NCBI GenBank assembly: GCA_036346225.1
Contig: JARFIW010001109.1
Span: 682,001-746,000, forward strand
Reading direction: 5' to 3'
DNA length: 64,000 nt
Source of the DNA: Platerodrilus igneus
Lineage: Eukaryota; Arthropoda; Insecta; Coleoptera; Lycidae
Positions 1-9,965 of this stretch are shown here, in pieces. Each line of letters starts with the position of its first letter. The first letter of the stretch is position 1. The notes beneath the pieces were generated by a model, which saw only the letters and a program-made list of their open reading frames with translations, was not told the DNA's origin and did no database searches. The translations under genes were made by a program, and so were the position numbers.

Positions 1-1932
1 TTGTTGGATGCCTACTAATTAATATAACAAGATAAGCAGACCGAGTCTGAGTATAAAGGAGCATCTACCACCCTTTACGTTAATTAACCAGGTTTGTCTA
101 ATTGAGCTCAAAGACCTACCCAAAGTTTCATCCTATTCCCGAACATCAAAACAAAATACCCCTTTTACTTAAACAAGCAAATTTCATCTTAAAATTAAAT
201 TTTATGGTTAGAAAAATTCCACTAATGTCCATTTAAAGTAAATCAATTATAAAGTCATTCAATACACACAAAAATGTCAAACAAAATAGTACAATTTACC
301 TGAAGGTTATTGTCCTCGTAGCTTCAGTGTAATCGTCCCTTTTGTAAATCACACCATTCCAACCGGATTCTATTTACAGCTTCAAGTTGTCAACGCTTTA
401 AAATGTTCTCCATCACCATTAATTTAAAGTTGTTTCTAGGCTTTTCCGGAACTCATCTGTGTATATCTGCCTCTGGTTCAGTGGATGCAGACACATTTAC
501 GAACCATTTAGTCATTAACACCCCGCAAAATAGCAAAGAAATTCATACTTCCTTTTACCAATATTACCAATATACGCCAAAACTGCCTACTTTTGGGTAT
601 ACATTTGTCGTTGTAAATTTTACTAATTGGTACCGTGATAATAAACTTTTATTACCTTGTATCTAAGTGCACTGAAGTACATTCATGTTAGCACGTAAAA
701 TAACCAACTATTTTGAGTCACTAAAATATACTAGCACACTTTAAATTATTTAATCAAACTAAAATGCACTGTTTAATATCAAGTCGCGGATGCACGAGCT
801 TTTAACGCATCGAATCGTCGAAAGTCTAAGAGTCTAAGGAGAGAAACACATATTCCCGCCTGTATATATAGCGAATAGCCGACACGTCGCTTTGTTCCCT
901 AAAACGGGTAATTCCAACGAATTCCTCATTCTACGTTCCCAGTCTGTAGCCTGCACGTCGATTTTATGAATTTAGTACTCACCCCATTGAGATCTCAGAA
1001 AATTTCAACACGGCCCGCAAAGTTGTCCGAGAAAAACTAATTACTTTTATACAGAAATTGTTGTTCTACCTCTGATATATGCATCCTATTTTTAACCAAT
1101 CGCAACCCCTTGACGTTGCTTAAATCCCGCCTTTTACAATATGTGTCTTTGCTTGACGCATTTTCTCTTTCCTTTTCTAACCTGTTCGTATTGGTGCAAA
1201 TTTATATTCTTTATTATCGATTATATTTTAGTCCACGCGACTGTTATCTGGGTTTAATAAACCCGTATCGCACATTCTCGTGAATACTAAGTCCCGGTTT
1301 CTCCAAGATTCTTTGAAACATTAATTATTTGCCAAATTTACGCAGAATGAGCTTTTTAAAAATACGCAGGTGTTCTGTATTTCCTGCTAAAGCATCTGAT
1401 CGTTTCCAATATCCTTAGAATCAACATGTTTATCCAAACAAATTAACTTGAAATTGCCTTTTAAAAACACGCAGGGGTGTTCAAACGTAACATTTTAAAT
1501 AACCTTCCTACGATTTGACTATTATTGGGTTTTTACAAGTTTTATGCTTATTATTAATAATGGTTTAATTAACTCTAATTAAATTGATTTCTATCCTTTC
1601 ATTTTAGCGAATACAAATTAAATATTAATTATTATATGTACACTTTGTTTTACTACCGGTTACTTAAAATAGGGTTAATTAATATAAACTTTGCACGTAA
1701 TTTCCCTTTGTTTAGGAATAATTACATTACACGCAGAGCTTTTCAATACTGCCTCTTTTGATGTAAAGCGTCTTATAGATAATTTAAATTTCTTATTTTT
1801 ACTGAAACGACCGAGTTTATTTATGCTTCAAGGTTTTAATAAAGCGTATTATTTAATGAAATTCCTTATACACGGTAATTAAAATTATTTGATTTGATTA
1901 TTTAATTTTCTACCCTGGTCTAAATATGAGTA
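1..1932 (-). repeat. 3' LTR (left copy), possibly cut by window edge
   Basis: Matches 5432-7363 over its whole length with only about four substitutions and about ten one-base indels. On the coding (minus) strand it begins TACTCATATTTAGACC directly after the polypurine tract. Short open frames inside it (for example 1691-1882) occur identically in the other LTR and are not genes. If the true LTR includes the equivalent of 5097-5431, another ~335 bp lies left of the window. Confidence 0.85.
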
Positions 1933-1941
1933 TTTTCCCCT
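1933..1941 (-). other. Polypurine tract (plus-strand primer site)
   Basis: Minus-strand reading AGGGGAAAA lies immediately upstream of the start of the 3' LTR, the position where plus-strand DNA priming occurs in LTR retrotransposons. The sequence next to the other LTR copy is a TA repeat instead, which supports 1932 as the true LTR boundary. Confidence 0.7.
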
Positions 1942-3031
1942 ATTTGAATACAAATAATCCCACTTATTTGAATGCAAATATCAAATATTTAGACTGCCAA
2001 AAATCTTTACAAAATTTTGCCTATCTCTCTATCCTTATCTATCTAACTTACCTACTTTGTCTCCAATCCAAAAAATATTTACACCTATCCTATATCCCTA
2101 TCCTATTCCTAACTCTCACCTACTTCTATAAACTGAAATTATCCCTAACTTCATCCTACTTATCCATCTAATCCTATATACATCCTATATACCTATCCTA
2201 TTCCTAACTTTTAACTACTCTTCACTATACTTTACTTCCCCCTACCTAATCCTATATGCCTATCCTACTCTTACTCTATTCCTAACTCTCCACTAATCTT
2301 ATATAAAATATCTATACTTAACCTATCTTATTTTCTTCCTACATTTACTCTTTATCCTCATCCTAAACCTATTCCTAATTATCTCCCATATGTGTCCTAT
2401 ATCTAGCTTTATTTTCTATAACCACTTACTTCTACTCTTTTATATACACCTATTCTATCCCTTGTTCTATATCTATACTAAAGTTCACCTATCTCTATCC
2501 TTTGTTCCTTAAGTTATTTAAATCTAACTCTCTTCTTGACCCTCCAAGTCTTCCTTCTAACCATCCTAATACTCTTCATCCCTATCTTTCCCCCTTCTAT
2601 ATCTATACTTAACATCTCTATTATCTCACATACAATAAACTTATCATCCCTCTTATCCTGACTCTTAAATATCACTTCTTCTTCAGTCCCTACACTTGTC
2701 TGTTTCTTATTTATTCTTATTTCCTTTTCTGCCGACAAACCAAACGATACTACTTTACAATTATCGATTTTTCCTCTATGGAAAATCCTATGTACCTTCT
2801 AGAATTTTTGTGTAATGGAATCCGCCAGAATGAATTCCTTAAATCTACTTTATTAAAACAAACTTGCCACTTAACCTCGTCAAAAATAATTCTGCCTTCA
2901 CCTGCTCCCGATATGCTGCTTCTACCCCACTAATTCTGCATTTTCTTGTACTAAAGCTTGAACCTCTACTCTCCTATCCTCTGGACATCTTATTGTGTTG
3001 ATCTGTTTAACCTCATCATCCTCTACCTCTA
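1942..3031 (-). other. Internal region 3' of the protease: pyrimidine-rich, no pol
   Basis: Rich in irregular CCTATCCTAT-like repeats on the plus strand (purine-rich on the coding strand). A charged 74-residue open stretch lies at 2514-2738 on the minus strand. Frames downstream of the protease resemble the acidic linker that in Gypsy-type elements leads into reverse transcriptase, but none of the RT motifs follows, so the element seems to have lost pol and kept a low-complexity tail. Confidence 0.5.
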
Positions 3032-3442
3032 CTACATTAATACTAAACCCCGTGTCATCCTCTGTGACTTCATAACTGCCTTCCATGGCACTACCCTATC
3101 CTTAATTCTTATTACCTTCCTTTCCATATCTATCAACACCCCTAACTTCATCATACAGTCAACACCTAAAATGCTCTGAAACTTCAGTCCAGGTACAATT
3201 ACAAACTCCTGTTCACAGCTAAAACCTCCTATATCTATCCTAAGCACCACAACACTATTTACTACAGCAAACTTCTTTTTATTTGGAGCTACTAAATGGC
3301 TACGTTTTATAGGCATAATTCTATCACAAACCTTATCCCTAATTTTGCTGACGAATTCCTCCGATATTAAACTCGCCTCTGCCCCTGTATCAAGTAATAC
3401 TTCTACATTATTCTCAAAAATTTCTAAATTAATAATTGGCAA
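3032..3442 (-). CDS. Retropepsin-like aspartic protease of the LTR element
   Basis: An open stretch of 136 residues contains the retropepsin active-site signature DTGAEASLI at about residues 18-26 and, about 70 residues later, the second conserved block ILGVDCMMKLG that packs under the active site in Gypsy-type proteases. In LTR elements this enzyme cuts the Gag(-Pol) polyprotein in the particle. It follows Gag and the basic region in the expected 5'-3' order on the minus strand. The stretch is probably part of a longer Gag-Pro polyprotein broken by small indels, so the ATG used here need not be a real start. There is no RT downstream. Confidence 0.85.
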   Translation of the reverse strand: MPIINLEIFENNVEVLLDTGAEASLISEEFVSKIRDKVCDRIMPIKRSHLVAPNKKKFAVVNSVVVLRIDIGGFSCEQEFVIVPGLKFQSILGVDCMMKLGVLIDMERKVIRIKDRVVPWKAVMKSQRMTRGLVLM

Positions 3443-3674
3443 ACATAATTTTTCCTCAGTTTCTGGCTCTACTTCCTCCTCAATTTTGAAAAATTCACGT
3501 GGATGTTCGTATACATTTACACAGAAATCTAGTGGTCTGTCACGTTCTAAAAATCCTGTCTCATCCTGTTTTCCGTGCTTGGTCCTGGTTGTCCTTCTAC
3601 AACCTGTGCGTACGTCCTCCTCGTGTTAATATCCGTGTCCCTGTCTCTATTCGGCGTGCTGGTCACAGTCCTGT

Positions 3675-3905
3675 TTACTCCGGTAAACTGTTCTGTCGCG
3701 TGTAACTAGGTCTTGGCGTCGGTCCCCTAGTCGCACTATTGCTTCTGTATTCCTGTCCTCGTCGTTCCCAATTCGGTCGAAAATTTCTGTTGTAGTCAGG
3801 CCGTCTCGGATAATTCGGTGTCCTGTTGTCAAACCTAACTGTGTTAACGTTTCGTTCTCGTATCTCTCTTGTCCGTCCTACACATACATCGTCATATCTC
3901 TGCAA
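3675..3905 (-). CDS. Basic C-terminal (nucleocapsid-like) Gag region
   Basis: Arginine/asparagine/tyrosine-rich 76-residue stretch following the Gag core in another frame. The shift falls at a run of five T/A (about 3913-3917); one base there would join the frames. No CCHC zinc knuckle is visible, unlike most Gypsy nucleocapsids, so RNA binding would have to rely on basic residues (inference). Confidence 0.55.
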   Translation of the reverse strand: MQRYDDVCVGRTREIRERNVNTVRFDNRTPNYPRRPDYNRNFRPNWERRGQEYRSNSATRGPTPRPSYTRQNSLPE

Positions 3906-3910
3906 ATACT

Positions 3911-4357
3911 CTAAAAATGTCTCCGTTCTGTGATGTTTTGTAAGGCCACGTGTTGTCTAATTTCCAGTTCAAAATGTCGTGATAGGTACTTGATAATCTG
4001 TCTGTCCGTCAATGGTGGATTCAGTTGTTTGGCCACACTGTACTTGCGGATGGCATATTGCTCCCTAGAACCTGCAAACTCTCCCTTAAATTTTCCTGTA
4101 ATCAAGTCGTCCCTAATCTGATCCTGTTTGTGATCACTCCAGTAATGTTGTAAAAATTTGTTTTCAAAGTCCTGATACGTGTCTATGTCCTGTCCTACTA
4201 AATTGTACCATGCTTCCGCGTTGTCCTTTAATAAAGCCTTTATCGTATTCAGTTTAGTCTGTTCGTCAAATAAATTTCCCACTAGATTTCTTACACTATT
4301 TATAAAAATTTGTGGATTTACCCTGTTATCGCCATAAAACTTCATGTGTTGTTCCAA
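3911..4357 (-). CDS. Gag core (capsid-like) domain
   Basis: 148-residue open stretch with the hallmarks of the retrotransposon Gag core: a KALLKDNAEAWY block, an aromatic/acidic segment DFENKFLQHYW, then an arginine- and tyrosine-rich helix ending in a KYLSRHFE-type segment. Gag forms the cytoplasmic particle that packages element RNA. The N-terminal part of the protein lies at 4357-4957 in other frames, separated by apparent one-base indels. Because both LTRs are young, these indels may be assembly errors rather than decay. Confidence 0.75.
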   Translation of the reverse strand: MEQHMKFYGDNRVNPQIFINSVRNLVGNLFDEQTKLNTIKALLKDNAEAWYNLVGQDIDTYQDFENKFLQHYWSDHKQDQIRDDLITGKFKGEFAGSREQYAIRKYSVAKQLNPPLTDRQIIKYLSRHFELEIRQHVALQNITERRHF

Positions 4358-4810
4358 TGATACACCACCTGTATAAAATCTGGGACCATCCCCCCGTTAA
4401 ATTTGACATGTTGTATTTGATACCACTAACTTCGCGTTCTACCCTGCCTAACTGATCCCTACATGAGTCCGTTACTTCAGTCATTTTTACGTTTATTTCT
4501 TCTTCACAGAAAATGCGTACTTCGGACCTTAAATGTCCCATTTCCTGTCGAAGACCTGTAATATCACGCTCATTTTTATCAACCCTATTTTCAACTTCCC
4601 CCCATTTTTACGGTAAGACTGTTTTTAAATTCTGTAAATTCTCTCGTCGATTTTTCTATTTTATTCCCTAATTCCTGATTTAATTGGTCAAATTTCCGAT
4701 TTGAGTCCTCTCTCGCTCTATTCGATTCATCGCTTAGCTGTTCTAATTTTCTGTTAGACTCCTCCTCGCTCTATTCGATTCTTCGTTCATCCTCTCTAGC
4801 ATTCTCATTA

Positions 4811-4957
4811 TCATCTCGTTTCCTTGATCCCTGATTCCGTCCTCGATTGATCTCTACTGCCTCCAGCTTCTTCCATTTTCGAAATTTTCTCACACAATGC
4901 ACTATCGTCACTTCCAATTTCCACTCCTTGACTCCTTAACCACTCTTTTCTCTGCAT
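4811..4957 (-). CDS. Probable Gag N-terminus with coiled-coil lead-in
   Basis: An ATG at 4957 (minus) opens a 48-codon frame beginning MQRKEWLRSQGVEIGS, the most upstream credible start between the LTR and the Gag core. It ends at a TGA at 4811-4813, after which the heptad-like, Glu/Arg-rich coding continues in other frames through 4541-4326. Two copies of a CTCGCTCTATTCGATTC motif (around 4715-4785) show that the coiled-coil region grew by short tandem duplication. Confidence 0.45.
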   Translation of the reverse strand: MQRKEWLRSQGVEIGSDDSALCEKISKMEEAGGSRDQSRTESGIKETR

Positions 4958-5069
4958 ACGTTCTAATCACTCACACACACTCTAAAATACTCTTAAATTT
5001 ATACACACCAGAAACTCTCTCTCAGATCGCCAGTTTCCTGGAATAAAATCACAAAATTTTATTTGGAAC

Positions 5070-5175
5070 TCGAGCCTCACTTTTGGGTCGCCAAGAATGC
5101 TGTGAATCTTCTCATATCTCTAGGTACTGGCCCTTTAAAAAAACATTCGAGCCCCACAGTTTGGGCGTCAAGAAT
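5070..5175 (-). other. Primer-binding-site candidate, in two near-copies
   Basis: On the minus strand 5081-5100 reads GCATTCTTGGCGACCCAAAA, resembling the TTGGCGACC-type tRNA primer sites that follow the 5' LTR in Gypsy elements. A near-duplicate lies about 65 bp further upstream (about 5147-5175), both copies flanked by a CGAGCC(T/C)CAC motif. If this is the PBS, the 5' LTR runs 5097-7363 (about 2.27 kb), longer than the part duplicated inside the window. The primer tRNA was not identified. Confidence 0.4.
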
Positions 5176-5431
5176 GCTGTGAAACCTCTTAAATCACCTG
5201 GTCCGTTGATTCCTTCTGTTAATCGCCTCGGCTGCTCTTCTAGATAACTTCCATTCTCAATCATAAAATTAAACAACACATTCCTACCACAAACATCAAC
5301 GTTAACTCTATTTACATCAATATTCAGAATACATTAAATTTTCAAATTAAATTTGAACATAAAATTCAGTTTTAAAAGAATTTCCGGATTAATTTTATTA
5401 TCATTTTACTGTGCATCCAAAATTAAAGTCC

Positions 5432-7361
5432 TTGTTGGATGCCTACTAATTAATATAACAAGATAAGCAGACCGAGTCTGAGTATAAAGGAGCATCTACC
5501 ACCCCTTTACGTTAATTAACCAGGTTTGTCTAATTGAGCTCAAAGACCTACCCAAAGTTTCATCCTATTCCCGAACATCAAAACAAAATACCCTTTTACT
5601 TAAACAAGCAAATTTCATCTTAAAATTAAATTTTATGGTTAGAAAAATTCCACTAATGTCCATTTAAAGTAAATCAATTATAAAGTCATTCAATACACAC
5701 AAAAATGTCAAACAAAATAGTACAATTTACCTGAAGGTTATTGTCCTCGTAGCTTCAGTGTAATCGTCCCTTTGTAAATCACACCATTCCAACCGGATTC
5801 TATTTACAGCTTCAAGTTGTCAACGCTTTAAAATGTTCTCCATCACCATTAATTTAAAGTTGTTTCTAGGCTTTTCCGAACTCATCTGTGTATATCTGCC
5901 TCTGGTTCAGTGGATGCAGACACATTTACGAACCATTTAGTCATTAACACCCCATAAAATAGCAAAGAAATTCATACTTCCTTTTACCAATATTACCAAT
6001 ATACGCCAAAACTGCCTACTTTTGGGTATACATTTGTCGTTGTAAATTTTACTAATTGGTACCGTGATAATAAACTTTTATTACCTTGTATCTAAGTGCA
6101 CTGAAGTACATTCATGTTAGCACGTAAAATAACCAACTATTTTGAGTCACTAAAATATACTAGCACACTTTAAATTATTTAATCAAACTAAAATGCACTG
6201 TTTAATATCAAGTCGCGGATGCACGAGCTTTTAACGCATCGAATCGTCGAAAGTCTAAGAGTCTAGCGAGAGAAACACATATTCCCGCCTGTATATATAG
6301 CGAATAGCCGACACGTCGCTTTGTTCCCTAAAACGGGTAATTCAACGAATTCCTCATTCTACGTTCCCAGTCTGTAGCCTGCACGTCGATTTTTATGAAT
6401 TTAGTACTCACCCATTGAGATCTCAGAAAATTTCAACACGGCCCGCAAAGTTGTCCGAGAAAAACTAATTACTTTTATACAGAAATTGTTGTTCTACCTC
6501 TGATATATGCATCCTATTTTTAACCAATCGCAACCCCTTGACGTTGCTTAAATCCCGCCCTTTTACAATATGTGTCTTTGCTTGACGCATTTTCTCTTTC
6601 CTTTTCTAACCTGTTCGTATTGGTGCAAATTTATATTCTTTATTATCGATTATATTTTAGTCCACGCGGACTGTTATCTGGGTTTAATAAACCCGTATCG
6701 CACATTCTCGTGAATACTAAGTCCCGGTTTCTCCAAGATTCTTTGAAACATTAATTATTTGCCAAATTTACGCAGAATGAGCTTTTTAAAAATACGCAGG
6801 TGTTCTGTATTTCCTGCTAAAGCATCTGATCGTTTCCAATATCCTTAGAATCAACATGTTTATCCAAACAAATTAACTTGAAATTGCCTTTTAAAAACAC
6901 GCAGGGGTGTTCAAACGTAACATTTTAAATAACCTTCCTACGATTTGACTATTATTGGGTTTTTACAAGTTTTATGCTTATTATTAATAATGGTTTAATT
7001 AACTCTAATTAAATTGATTTCTATCCTTTCATTTTTAGCGAATACAAATTAAATATTAATTATTATATGTACACTTTGTTTTACTACCGGTTACTTAAAA
7101 TAGGGTTAATTAATATAAACTTTGCACGTAATTTCCCTTTGTTTAGGAATAATTACATTACACGCAGAGCTTTTCAATACTGCCTCTTTTGATGTAAAGC
7201 GTCTTATAGATAATTTAAATTTCTTATTTTTACTGAAACGACCGAGTTTATTTATGCTTCAAGGTTTTAATAAAGCGTATTATTTAATGAAATTCCTTAT
7301 ACACGGTAATTAAAATTATTTGATTTGATTATTTAATTTTCTACCCTGGTCTAAATATGAG

Positions 7362-7363
<2 letters not shown>
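5432..7363 (-). repeat. 5' LTR (right copy)
   Basis: Direct repeat of 1-1932 as described there. This is the promoter-bearing copy for the minus-strand element. A TATATATAG stretch near 6292-6300 is a possible TATA element, with no further evidence. Confidence 0.85.

Positions 7364-7404
<41 letters not shown>
7364..7404. repeat. (TA)n microsatellite at the LTR boundary
   Basis: About 20 uninterrupted TA units begin exactly where the right LTR ends. The short open frame across it (a run of Tyr-Ile) is a repeat artefact. Confidence 0.95.
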
Positions 7405-7405
<1 letters not shown>

Positions 7406-9043
7406 CTGTGTTATTTGCAGCCCCTACGATTGGGTGCAATAATTTATGCTGTGATAACCCCTGTTACTCTCTCACAGCCCCTTATACCACTCAAACACTT
7501 GTGAAATTGTTAATTTATAATTTTCTTTTGCCTCGACTAGCTGATTCAATTAAATAAAGCACTTCTATAATACATGGTATAATGATTGAATATTTACAAC
7601 ACTTTTAACTATCTTCTCCCCTTTTATATCATATACATGTCAAATTATTAGAAAATCAAGCCAGCAAAACGAGATTTTTAATTAGCTTTACAGACTTATT
7701 GAAACGTTTCAAGCTGTCTGTAACTTTTCATAAAGCTTTTGCAAGAAACCCCCAATTTGTCGGCTTTTACACTTTAAATTATGATCGAGATAAAACAGTA
7801 TCAAAATAAATCATATCAAAAATATTTGAGATAAAACAGTTTCAAAAATAAATCATATCAAAATCTCTAACCTGAACAATTTTCATAGGTACTCCCAAGA
7901 ATTGAAGTCGATATCCAATTCGTTATTGGTGCGTTTATTTCAATGAAAAATTTTCCATTTCTGTAATAGAATATTTACCCTCAATTTGCTTGAACAGGCA
8001 GCATTCTCAAAAATTGTATTTTTAAAGTTCTTCAGGAATCGTAACATTATTTTACTTGTAATTTATGATTGTAATTTATATCGTAATTGAGATGGTAAAT
8101 TCAGATTGACATTCCGAGAGGAATTTAGATCGACCTCCAGAGAGTAATTTAGATGGACATTCAGATGGACATTCAGAGCCCTGTTTTATTTATTATTAGA
8201 AATGTTATAATTTCCTAAATCTTATTTACTTACGTCTCAGAAGTACGGCACAATATTCACAATTATACACTTTATAATTTCACTGTTAACAAATATCTAT
8301 TATGCACGTAAATATTTGGCGCTCTCAAGCATAATCACGGCCAAGTTTCAAAGTATACTAACTTGATATTCCATTCTCAAGATATTTATAGGATCGTCTC
8401 ACTTTTGTTTGTGATTTGCTGGCTTCACGTGCTAGGCAGGGCCAAGCATATTATCACTTGTTATTTTGGGAAAATTTACCAATTGTATGTATTTTAATTG
8501 CATGACGCGGTGCTTGAAGTCACGTAATTCAATTGTTATAGCTTATATCTACTTCAGGAATCCCAGGAATTTTCGTACATATCGATCACGTAGTCTTGTT
8601 TGTTGGCCTTATTTTAATCTAAATTGAATAAATTTGGTGCTTGTTTATTTCCCAATAAATTGGATTTTTGAACAACTGTGATTCTCTTAGATCACGTACG
8701 CTTTTAAATAATGTATAATTTCTGCGTGCGTTTACGTTAATATCTTTACACACTTTATGAATGTTTATCTAGCCACTTCATGCAGGTTTTTTACTGATTT
8801 AATTTTAATGCGTTTCGTTACCTTTTCTAAATCCTAATCTTTGCTAGTAGCTACACTTGGATATGTGTTTTAATTGTTTGTACTGCTATATACAGCGTGC
8901 TCGCAACTAATAATTTTTATAATAACCTATTTACTCTTCTAATATCTATAATTCCGTGCTTCTGTTAGTTGGGAGTTTCCCTTGCTGATTCTACGACCCC
9001 AATGACTTAACCTACCCCTAAATTAACCCTATAATTACAGCAA
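7405..9043. other. Non-coding, nothing recognised
   Basis: AT-rich with no convincing reading frame. A few imperfect copies of an AATTTAGATNGAC-like motif lie at about 8090-8180. Confidence 0.5.
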
Positions 9044-9052
9044 TATAGATAT

Positions 9053-9098
<46 letters not shown>
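9044..9098. repeat. (TA)n microsatellite
   Basis: GATATAGATA lead-in followed by about 23 TA units. Confidence 0.95.
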
Positions 9099-9100
<2 letters not shown>

Positions 9101-9329
9101 CAGAAAGTATTGTAAATGATATGTCACTAGAAAGCAAAAATATTTAAGTGTTTAAGCATATCATTACAAACGTGTGATGTCCAAACTATAATCGACTCAT
9201 ATATGCTGCAATGTGTCTCCAGCAGTTGAAAGGTGTGTTTTCGGACTTTATCCACTATTGTTGAGAATGGTCATATGTAAATCGTACTTTAAATCCCCCT
9301 CCCAAACCACCCCCCAAATTAGATACTGA

Positions 9330-9965
9330 TGCAGCTCTTTATGCTAGTGAGGCGAAGCTCCATCTTGTTGGAATATATAGTTATTAAAATGTTCTGTCAC
9401 CTGTGGAAATCACTACTATTGCAATATATCTAGATGGGATGTACCAGTCACAGTGTGCTCATGAAAAAAAATGTCTCTACACTTTGTTTTGGATACAGCA
9501 CAGAAGGCATTCAATTTTTGAGAATTACTTTCATTTTACATAGTCATATGAGAATTTTCTATGCCCCACATCCGAATGTTTTGAAAGTTCACTCTTCCAC
9601 TTAAATGAAATGTTTCTTTGTTGCTGAATACTTGACAGTTAGCAAATTGGTCATCCTCCATTGCTTTCTGGATGGCAGTACAAAAACCAGGTTAATTTAC
9701 ATAGTTGTCGGTTCATAAACTGTGTGCCATCTGTAGATGGTATGGTTTAAATCGCAATTGTTTCTTCAAAATTTTCCATATGCTGCGGAATACTAAGTTC
9801 ATGGCCTGCTCTGCTAGTGAACTTTTTGGAAAGCACACAAAACTTTGTGTAACTGCATTCACTATTTCGTCAGAAACTCCTTGTCTAACGGTGTTTTTAC
9901 ATGTAATAATGGAACCTATGTTCTTGAATTGCCGATACCATCGTAGAATGCTCTAATACACTAGA
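9330..9965 (-). pseudogene. Decayed Tc1/mariner-type transposase
   Basis: Reading the minus strand from 9965 downwards, across several frame changes and stops, gives in order a WYRQFKN-like helix-turn-helix segment, a SFVCFPKSS block, a hydrophobic LKPYHLQ-like segment, an ETFHLSGRVN segment in the position of the first catalytic aspartate, then QQDGASPH, which matches the second-aspartate motif (QDGAPPH) of insect IS630/Tc1/mariner transposases. No open frame longer than ~80 codons survives, so it is an old copy. The C-terminal third and the terminal repeats were not found. Confidence 0.65.

Larger units (their letters stand above)
1..7363 (-). mobile_element. LTR retrotransposon coding Gag and protease only (minus strand)
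   Basis: Two long direct repeats (1-1932 and 5432-7363, constant offset 5431) flank about 3.5 kb that reads on the minus strand as Gag, a basic region, then a retropepsin-type protease. A polypurine tract lies directly before the 3' LTR (plus 1933-1941, minus-strand reading AGGGGAAAA). No reverse transcriptase, RNase H or integrase motif is visible, so by content it is a non-autonomous Gag-Pro element that would need pol supplied in trans (inference). The left edge coincides with the window edge, so the left LTR may be incomplete and target-site duplication cannot be tested. The right LTR ends against a TA microsatellite. Gag and protease style suggest the Ty3/Gypsy superfamily; the family is not identified. 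Confidence 0.85.

Noticed and set aside
403..666. 87-codon open frame in the left LTR
   Set aside because: Broken by a one-base indel in the other LTR copy, no motif, and antisense to the element.
7357..7557. Open frame with a long Tyr-Ile run
   Set aside because: Translation of a (TA)n microsatellite.
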